A stretch of 64,000 nt of DNA, from the NCBI GenBank assembly GCA_037447605.1, contig CM074805.1:2583051-2647050 (forward strand). The letters run 5' to 3'. The number at the start of each line of letters is the position of its first letter. Position 1 is the stretch's first letter. This document shows positions 56,583 to 64,000 of this stretch, one piece after another. The DNA comes from Zygnema circumcarinatum (Eukaryota; Streptophyta; Zygnematophyceae; Zygnematales; Zygnemataceae). A program made the position numbers and the translations under genes. A model generated the notes under the pieces. That model was not told the origin of the DNA, searched no databases, and worked only from the letters and a program-made list of their open reading frames with translations.

Positions 56583-59426
56583 AATAGAGGGAGTCAGACC
56601 TTGACCATCGCCAAATCAATTTCGTAAGCCTGTCGGGCGAATTAAGCATTGGCTAGGTACGCATTTCGGTATGGCTGTGTATGGCGGAGCCGCGGATCCC
56701 GACACGGAATTCGTACACGAACTATAGCTCCGTATTATACACTTTGAGGTTCGATACAATGTATAATACAGTATTAATACTATATTATACACTGTATAAT
56801 ACCTTAACGCAACTGTTAACATCCGTACAATTGGAACATAGATACATACGGAAATTATGTACGGAATGGGTGTACCAATATGTACGGACCAAGTCACACG
56901 TGTTGAGAGTTTGGCACGTGACGTGACTTGGCAAGTGCTGGAATTTCAATATTATAATCAATCTTTGTTCAACTAAGCACTTAAAATAAAATAAATATTT
57001 AAAATTAATAAAAATATTAATCAGAGATTTTTAAATTTTTATATAATACGATGTAATATACAGTGTATTAATACACGCGTTTGATACATACCTGAGCCAT
57101 AACATGAACCTTTGACTTCTAAAGGTGGGATCACAAGTTGTTTTCCACCTCGTGACAGTTAAGGCCCCCAAGAAATTCGGCCCGATTTTGTCGTAAAACC
57201 AACTTTTTGTACCTGTAGACTTTGTGTTATCTAAAAACTATTCTGTACAATCCGTGACATCTGGTACCATTCCCACAACTGTATTTGGGGCCGTAATTAG
57301 TTGCATTAGCGCCGCAGTAACTATTTCATCTTCATAGTGTCGCTGAAGTCGCTTCTCCCTCTTCTTTCTGGCCTCATAATGCATAATATACATGCGATAC
57401 TGATAGATATAGTGTTACGTATACTGGCATTTATGCGTACGTACTGTACACAAAGAGATTCTGTTTTCGCCATGACTTCGAAATATCGGGCGTAAAAATA
57501 TCAGATGGCAAATATAAGGTCCGTTACCACCAAAGTGTTGGCCTCATCGTGATGTTAGAGTTCATGCACGTCAGACGTGATCGCATCGCATCGTCGCTTT
57601 CACATATCGCGACCGCTGTCGCATCAGATCGTGACGCAAACCGCATACGCTATTGCCATGAAGCAGTTTCTAGCGCTCACCGAGGCAAAAGAACCAAAAG
57701 CTGAGCCCCGTGAATCTGCCACTTTCAAGGCCAGGACGGCCAGCATTTTAGAAAGTACCGTATCTACGCATCGCATCGTATCAACCAATAAGAAGTGGAG
57801 AAGAGCGAAGCGCCTCTTACTGGCCAAGACGCGCGGGGAGAATAATAGGTGAGTTTATGTAGTCCGCTAGCGTAGAGCCGGGCCAACGCGGGTTCACGCC
57901 GCCACTCTTCCAGCCGGTCACGGACGTTAGAATCCGTGAGCTGCCAATCTCGGATGCGGTATATGTGTTATACTCCACTGCACAGCTGATATCGCCCAAT
58001 ATGCACTTTAGCGCCAAGACTGCCTATACATTAGTTTATTCCATCATAAGTAGTTTCATTATGTCACTAGGTTACCTCAGTGAAATACACAATCGAACGT
58101 CACCTGGCTTCACATCTCCCAGGATTTCATCGTCGAGATAGATAGATAGTTTGGATAAGTGTCGCTTATATTTAGACGGTCGTGGTTTGTTGTCTTGTTC
58201 TTCTTTCTTCCTCCCCAAGCCCAAAAAGAAATCACAGCACGGTATATATAAAGAGTTCCACCGCAGTAGAGAGAGAGAGTCTCTTTGCCGTATACATCAG
58301 GACATCCAATTCAGCCCAACCCGCATAGCATTTCAAAGTTGAGAAGACACTTATATCAGAATTGAGAAACCTACCCACCGCCGACAGTAAAGTTTCAAGA
58401 CACCCTTTCTAAACCGATTCCTATCTTCCTTTGTCAGCGCATGCCAGCCCAACGCGATCTCGCTTCATTTCGCCCCACGAGATCGGCGATAACTAGAGTT
58501 TAGCAAAGAGAATAGTCAAGAGAGTAAACAAAGAAGAGAATCCCTCAGGAAGGGCTCTTTGCTTATCGAACTGGCCGCCGCTGAACACTACACTTCACGC
58601 CGCTGCGGTTCTTCAATCCTCGCCCGGCTTCAGCATCGCCAGTATTCACAAATTAACCAAATTCATTGGGCCAAGCATGTGACGCATTCAGTTACCGCAC
58701 ACACCTCAGCCCAGATCACAGCCTCCCACCTCGTGAAGACAAGATAAGTGGGGTTGGGTGCGAGACGCCGAGCTAGTCAGCAGGCCGACGGCTACCGTCC
58801 GGCATTTTAAAACCGACACGGCGGTCGGGCTGGTACGTGGATCCGCCGCAAAGATGAGCCGTGATCCTGGGATCGTGAGGTACGCCAGCAAATTTTAAGA
58901 CGCAGGGATTCCGGCGATGCCCCCACCGCGTCGGACTCGACGCGAAAGAGCCCTTCCCTTGGGGCTCTCCCTCCCCGCCCCTTCCCCAGTCTCTTAGCCA
59001 GGGCTTCTAGCTAATATCGTCATTAAAGAGGAAATGTAAGGCGTGATGTAATCAAGATGGTAGCTTCGCATAGTGACTAAAGAATGGTAAAACAGCACCA
59101 ACTTAGGATAAAGGCTGTATTTTGAAAGTCACCCCAGCCAAGTTGGTCAGGGATACCATTACAATGAAAGGATCTTCTCATCAAATCTTGTCTAGTCATT
59201 GAATGGGACGCCTAAATGCTAATGCTAAGAAGACTCTTCTCTCTATCTACGGCATGGGACTCTCTCTCTCTCTCACACTTAGCATCTGTTGCTGGAACTG
59301 AAGAGGAAGAAGAGAAGAACAAGACAACAAACCACACAGCAAATACAAATACTAAGCCCAGCACTAAAAGACAAACTAGCATCACTGACATCCCATCTAC
59401 TTAGCGCTGACAATAGATCTTGAGCC
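56583..59426. other. AT-rich intergenic or transposon-derived region
   Basis: AGAGGGAGTCAGACCTTGA at 56586-56604 is a diverged copy of the neighbouring terminal repeat. Palindromic GTATAATAC words cluster at 56730-56810. TATATATAAA at about 58243 followed by GAGAGAGAG resembles a long-terminal-repeat promoter, but no matching second repeat is in the window. No gene is supported. Confidence 0.4.
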
Positions 59427-60439
59427 TTAGCAGTTGATAAATTCCCCTGATAATAACCTACCACCCGAAAGGGCCTCCTCGGGACCGGACGCGGAGCCTT
59501 TCTGGACAGTCAACCGGCGACAATCGCATGGTATTTTAAGGGCGCTTTCCGTACTGGATGGTGTGTTGCCCGTGGCTGCCAACATGGCCGCTTTCTCGCA
59601 TTTTCCCCGCTTCAAGAACTCCCGATTATGCCGCCGTCCGCGAGCATCAACAATACGTAATATTGCTAAAAGATAACCGAATCTGGACAGCGATCCGTCA
59701 GAAGGCCGTTCTACGCTTACATCGCGAAGCATTGGCGCCTGGGAAAATACACGCACTGGGCGCAAAGCAATGTGAAGAAGAGAGACAAAGGGCGTGGAGG
59801 AGCCAAATGGATGACGGACGGAGTAAGCAGCTGCGGTCGTGGTGGGAGAATCTTCTCCATATTCTGCAAGAATGGGAGTATCTACAGGACCGGAGGCGAG
59901 GAGGGAGTAAGACAAATTAAAATCGAAGGGATCTGGCCACACAAAGCAGAATACGTCGGGCGGCTTAAAAAGTGGCTGAATTAGAAATGGACCAATGAGG
60001 GAGTCGCTACGGCAGTGGTATAAAGCGAGTAATCGCTGGCCGTCGGGTTGCAACGCCAGCCTATCTGGGAGGAACTGCCGACGCTGGCGGCACAAATGTC
60101 GCATCCAGCAGGAACGCCAGCCGGCGTTTTACTTAGAGTCGTGGTTCTCCAAATGACGGCCCAACCCGGACTCCGACCTTTAATCGACACAAACGGCGGC
60201 CCAACCACCAAAGCCCGCTGAGTCGGCTCAAGCGAGACTCTCGAGCCAAATGAGCCGACGCACCTGATTGGGCTGAGAGCAGCCGCCCCAAAGTCAGCGC
60301 TAGCCACCGCGCTGCTCGGTGCGCGGGAGGCCATGTAACCTGGTTTGGGGCCGGAGGGCCGAGTCGGGTTGCGGCTGACCCATCCGGGAGGAGCCGCCAT
60401 CGTGAGAAGAGGGGCTCAGCAGAGGAGGTCAAGGGGAAT

Positions 60440-60660
60440 GCTGGGCTTACTACCATGGTGGTTCTCGTAGGGAGCAGAAGCCAGAGTGAGGAATCGCAGG
60501 TGTTGTACGCGAAGACCGGGAGGGATGGTCTTCGCCAGCCCGCTCTCCGCAACGCTGAACGACGCATCCTGACCGTCTGTATGGTAATGCTCGCAGCCCA
60601 TTCTCGCCACTCGAAAGGGGCCAAAGGTGCTGCGGGAATGATGCGAAGTCCCCATGAGCT
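60440..60660 (-). pseudogene. Integrase core remnant (Ty3/gypsy)
   Basis: CEHYHTDGQDASFSVAESGLAKTIPPGL corresponds to the conserved YHPQTDGQTERVN region that precedes the catalytic glutamate in gypsy integrases; PYENHHGSKP may be the following SPF...YG..P region. The frame is broken on both sides. Confidence 0.5.
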
Positions 60661-61949
60661 TGCGGCAAACGCCTCAGATTCGGTGCCAATGTCGTGAGCT
60701 GACAGAGTAGGGAGAGAGTGACGGTGAATGTACGCCGCCGAAAGGGGCAGAGTCGTATCTAACGTTTAGATTTCGTCAGCGCGGAACTTCCACCACTTAT
60801 GTGGTCTGCCCACCTGAAGACCTGAATAGCCAGAGGGGTGCCGAAGCCGGGGATGTAAAAGGCGCCGATGTCTAATCTTCGCGACGCCACAGACGGATCT
60901 CACCCATCTCGAGGGCTTGGCGTCGGGGAAGCGTATTGGTCGCTGGCAAATGGGGTGCAAGGTGTTTCGGGATGTACGCTCACACCGCTGCCATGGAGGC
61001 CGGGCCAATAAGCAGGGCTTCCCGCAAAGAAAAGCGCACCATCTTCGCTAAGGTGAAATCCGCTCGGTTGGGGGAATCGTAGCGACGCCCAGAATTTGCG
61101 CTGGGGAAAGGAATGGGGAAGGCTCTGGAAGGTAGAGAATCGGCCCATCATCGACGTAGGAAAGCCCAGCCGGCGGAGCACCAGCCCTCTCTAGATCCGC
61201 GGATAAAAGTGGGGGCAAGGAAGCCGCGACGAAATAAGAGGAGGGAGTCGAATGGACGTCATCGCGCCGGGAAATGGGGAGGAAGTTAAAAGGAGCCACC
61301 ATCGCCATCCATGCGCGAGGAGCTCCTACCTGACCGCATGGGTGGCCGGGTGAAGTCGGTCCCGCCGCCGAAGGAGGTGTGGTGGCCGTGGGCCGGAATA
61401 TCGGGACAAATTTATCCGCTGAATATGACATCACGCAAAGTCTTGATCCGCAATAAAAACTTGTCGAAGAATTTCGTGGTTCAAGAAAGGGTGGGTGGAG
61501 GGATGGGTTCAGAACGTCGGATCGCGACAGCAGGAGGAGCCGACTAGATTGGCGCATCGAGGGCCGTCGTCGCGACGCGACCAATACCACGGATGCAGTG
61601 ACCTGAGTACATTATACTCCTCCAACTTCATCACCCATCGCAAACTTAAAGGCCCGGAGGGCAAAATGCATAATGTACCAAGTGGGAGGGGTATGTACGG
61701 GTCCGGCCGACACAATGGTAGTCAGAAGAGCTTGAATCTCGCGCCTGAGATACCGCTGCTCACCTCTAGGGTTGCATTTTGGTCTCGCTCAACAAAACCT
61801 CGCGGTATAATCGGACGGGTGTTCCCCTATCCGGAATGCTTGATCGCCACGCCCCAGCCTGCCTCGGCTCCGCCATGCCACAATGGTGGGGCAGTGGTGG
61901 GCCGAAATTGGCGCATAAGTGAGCCCGGCGAGGGCACTCTGAGCGCTCG

Positions 61950-62400
61950 GAAGGCCAAATCTCGCGCCGGCTCCATTCATAGTGGACTCCGTGCTTCTCC
62001 AAGGCATGGAGGGGACGCGCGATAAGGGCATAGCCCTTGATGAACCGGCGATAGAATGAGGTGAGTCCCAAGAAAGACTTGAGCCGAGCGCAGGTCTCCG
62101 CGGAATCGCGCATAAGGTCACCGTCAAATCTTGTCGGAAAGGATGGTTTCGCGCCATCGGCGCCGGTGGCGGTGCGCCCGGTGATGAAAGTTGATCTCCT
62201 CATGGCCCCATTTGCACTTCTTGGGTGCAATCTTCAAACGCCGCATCGATGAGCCGCGAAGTACTTGGTCAATGTGTCGCAGTGGTGACCAACTTTGCCG
62301 CAGGAAGCATCATCCACGAAGTAGTTCCGCAGTATAGTACCCACAAGGGTCGTAACACCTGCTGGCCACGCTGGTGAGTCTGGCTGGAATTCTGAGCCCA
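61950..62400 (-). pseudogene. Reverse transcriptase remnant (Ty3/gypsy)
   Basis: The family YxDD box appears as NYFVDDAS. About 70 codons later comes KIAPKKCKWGHEEINF in one frame, then RLKSFLGLTSFYRRFIKGYALIARPLHALEKHG in another. The order matches gypsy reverse transcriptase running into the RNase H connection, with at least one frameshift between. Confidence 0.7.
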
Positions 62401-63620
62401 AAGGGGAAGCATAATCGCCCACCGCATCTAAGCGCGGGTCGTATAAGCCCCGCTCTGCAGCCGATCGGCCCGCCGCAGGGGACCGCCAAAAGGACTTCGT
62501 GATAAGTTCAGTGCCGAGAACCATCGTCCGCGGAGACGCCGCGGAGAATCAAATCCACATCCGTAATCGATAAGGATCCCACTATGGCATTAAGTTTCCA
62601 TAGTCCCAAGCGCAGTGAAAGGTGTTATCCGCTGGGGCAGAATCTACTGGCTGGCCCAAGGTTCTTTCTCCCGGAAGTTCCATCAACCGGGCAGCCTAAT
62701 GCTTCATCGACCGTCGCCGGCTATCGGCCCGCTGAAGCCGCTGGAAAAGCTTTAGGGAGTCAGTGGTCATCGACGCGAGGCATCCTCGCATCGGCATGTG
62801 ACGCCAATCAGCGCAGCTTCCTGTCATGTCAAGTGAATGGCGGCAAAACCAGTGATTTCGGCGCAAAAGACTTCTGGCGTAATCGAGAATGCTTTTGATC
62901 GTCCGAGGACCGCCGGCCCCAATCGCATTCACCTTCTTCTATCTCCAAACACTCTTCTCAATACCACGGTCTCGCCGCTGGGTCGGAAAGTTCGCAAAAT
63001 GGTCCCCTACAGAAAAGGTCTCCGGCTCTGGCCGCCACGCAGGGTCGGGACCCGGGTGCAGGGAGGGGGAGTCTCGCCTTCGCATCAAAAATTGGCCGAT
63101 CCATGGAAGAATGGGGTCACCGCATTTGCATACGGATTCGTAGGGAGACCCGCTACCGTAGGGCGGCGTTTGGGGAAGCGAGGTGGGTAAGGGACTCGAG
63201 GATGATGGGAAGAGTACCGTCCCGGCCAAAGCAGATAAGCGAAATTTATACGTAGCAAAGTTGATTTGTGCTCCTATCGCGATGAGCCAATTCGAAAGCC
63301 CAAAGAAGATATTAGTGCTCAGCCGGCCGTGGATGACCAAAGATTCGCCTGCCCCATCTCTCGCCTAAGGTCGATGATCACTGCACCGCCAATTCCTTCA
63401 CATGTATTCCCCTCAACCCCTACGAGCATTTGAAACGGGCTCGAAGGCTTTGTCCAACTTAAATCCCCCGCAACTTTCATCACCGCTTGGATGTAATCAG
63501 GCAAAGATAGGGCCCCGTGGTTTATCATGTGGGCCTTGCCGGGATGACCGCTTAGCCATACATCACAGCGACTGCATCGTTGGTGTTGGATCGTGGGGAG
63601 GGAGAGATACGAATCATGGT

Positions 63621-64000
63621 AGAGGGATGTATGGGAGAGCTAACTGGGTTCCCGAAGAGGCGCCGTGGCCATGTGGTGGATATCCGCCGTAGGGATGTCC
63701 AGGGAGTTGAACCGTGGGAGGTCAAGTAGGGCGGCTCTCCGCGACTGCCGCCAGCTTTTTATTTAACTATTCGGGCGCATCGAACTGTACTCGCAGACAA
63801 TCGCGGGATGCGTAATGCCCATCTTAGCTCGTTTCCCCTATGAGCCGAAGGAACTATGCGTTTCAATCGTGGATAGCGCCATCTGCTTCTGGGAGTGGGG
63901 CACGCATCGCCGCCAGGTAGAAACGGGCCGTCTGAGGGCGCACGGGAGGCTGACGCAGCATTTCTTCCGCCGCCGGTGCCGCTTCGGCCCGTCGCGTCGC
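63621..64000. other. Right edge of window, no supported feature
   Basis: This may continue the retrotransposon (gag direction), but I see no recognisable motif. Confidence 0.3.

Larger units (their letters stand above)
59427..63620 (-). mobile_element. Degenerate Ty3/gypsy retrotransposon polyprotein region
   Basis: On the minus strand, fragments in several frames follow the Ty3/gypsy order from high to low coordinates. A possible protease-like fragment is at about 63.4 kb. Reverse transcriptase has TILRNYFVDDASCG near 62.3 kb and the thumb/connection motif FLGLTSFYRRFIKGYALIARPL near 62.1 kb. An integrase remnant YHTDGQD is near 60.6 kb, and a weak chromodomain-like AILRIVDARGRRHNREFL is near 59.6 kb. 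Frameshifts and stops separate them. LTR boundaries were not found. Confidence 0.65.

Noticed and set aside
57414-58745. Solo long terminal repeat with TATA box at 58243
   Set aside because: No second repeat, no clear primer-binding site and no target duplication were found.
59434-59984. Plus-strand charged open frame (APGKIHALGAKQCEEERQRAWR)
   Set aside because: It is antisense to the gypsy remnant and has no recognised domain. A separate gene or gag is possible but unsupported.

Overview
This is nuclear DNA from a green plant, most likely a streptophyte (a charophycean alga or early-diverging land plant); I cannot name the species. The evidence is spliced genes with GT-AG introns and TGCAG acceptors, a plastid ABC1K1/PGR6-type kinase, a plant pPLA-I-type lipase (LRR, armadillo and patatin in one chain), a cytosolic ribosomal protein L4, a degenerate CCCTAAA (plant telomere type) block, and plant-type Mutator and Ty3/gypsy elements. 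There is one short assembly gap (10 N, 36029-36038).

Layout. 0.5-5.5 kb: ABC1K1-like plastid kinase (+), with its transit-peptide exon outside or unrecognised. 6.0-8.1 kb: complete five-exon TANGO2 homologue (-), convergent with the kinase gene. 10.1-15.5 kb: multi-exon gene (+) with an N-terminal signal sequence that I cannot assign to a family. 16.8-17.7 kb: G-box-rich promoter region. 18.0-27.6 kb: complete 18-exon pPLA-I gene (+), 1474 residues. 30.3-33.5 kb: complete six-exon secreted rhamnogalacturonate lyase (+), 700 residues. 37.2-38.6 kb: small three-exon orphan gene (+). 40.8-42.3 kb: probable unidentified gene (-), head to head with RPL4 (42.8-46.1 kb, +, complete), which has a GC-AG intron. 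47.3-49.3 kb: complete three-exon GDPD (-). 49.7-50.4 kb: tetranucleotide microsatellite and interstitial telomere-like block. 51.9-53.9 kb: membrane-anchored C2-domain gene (-). 55.2-56.6 kb: a Mutator-like element with 9-bp target duplications and a FAR1-type transposase remnant, directly abutting a second terminal-inverted-repeat element. 59.4-63.6 kb: decayed Ty3/gypsy polyprotein (-).

The genes do not form one pathway: plastid prenyl-lipid regulation, lipid hydrolysis, pectin cleavage, translation and phosphodiester metabolism sit side by side, as is normal for a plant chromosome. What they share is upstream architecture. GC-rich upstream regions repeatedly carry the palindromes CCACGTGG and CCGTACGG, and several genes have a GA-rich leader just before the ATG. 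That shared promoter grammar, the nested transposons near 55-56.6 kb and the unassigned gene at 10-15.5 kb are the items most worth following up.
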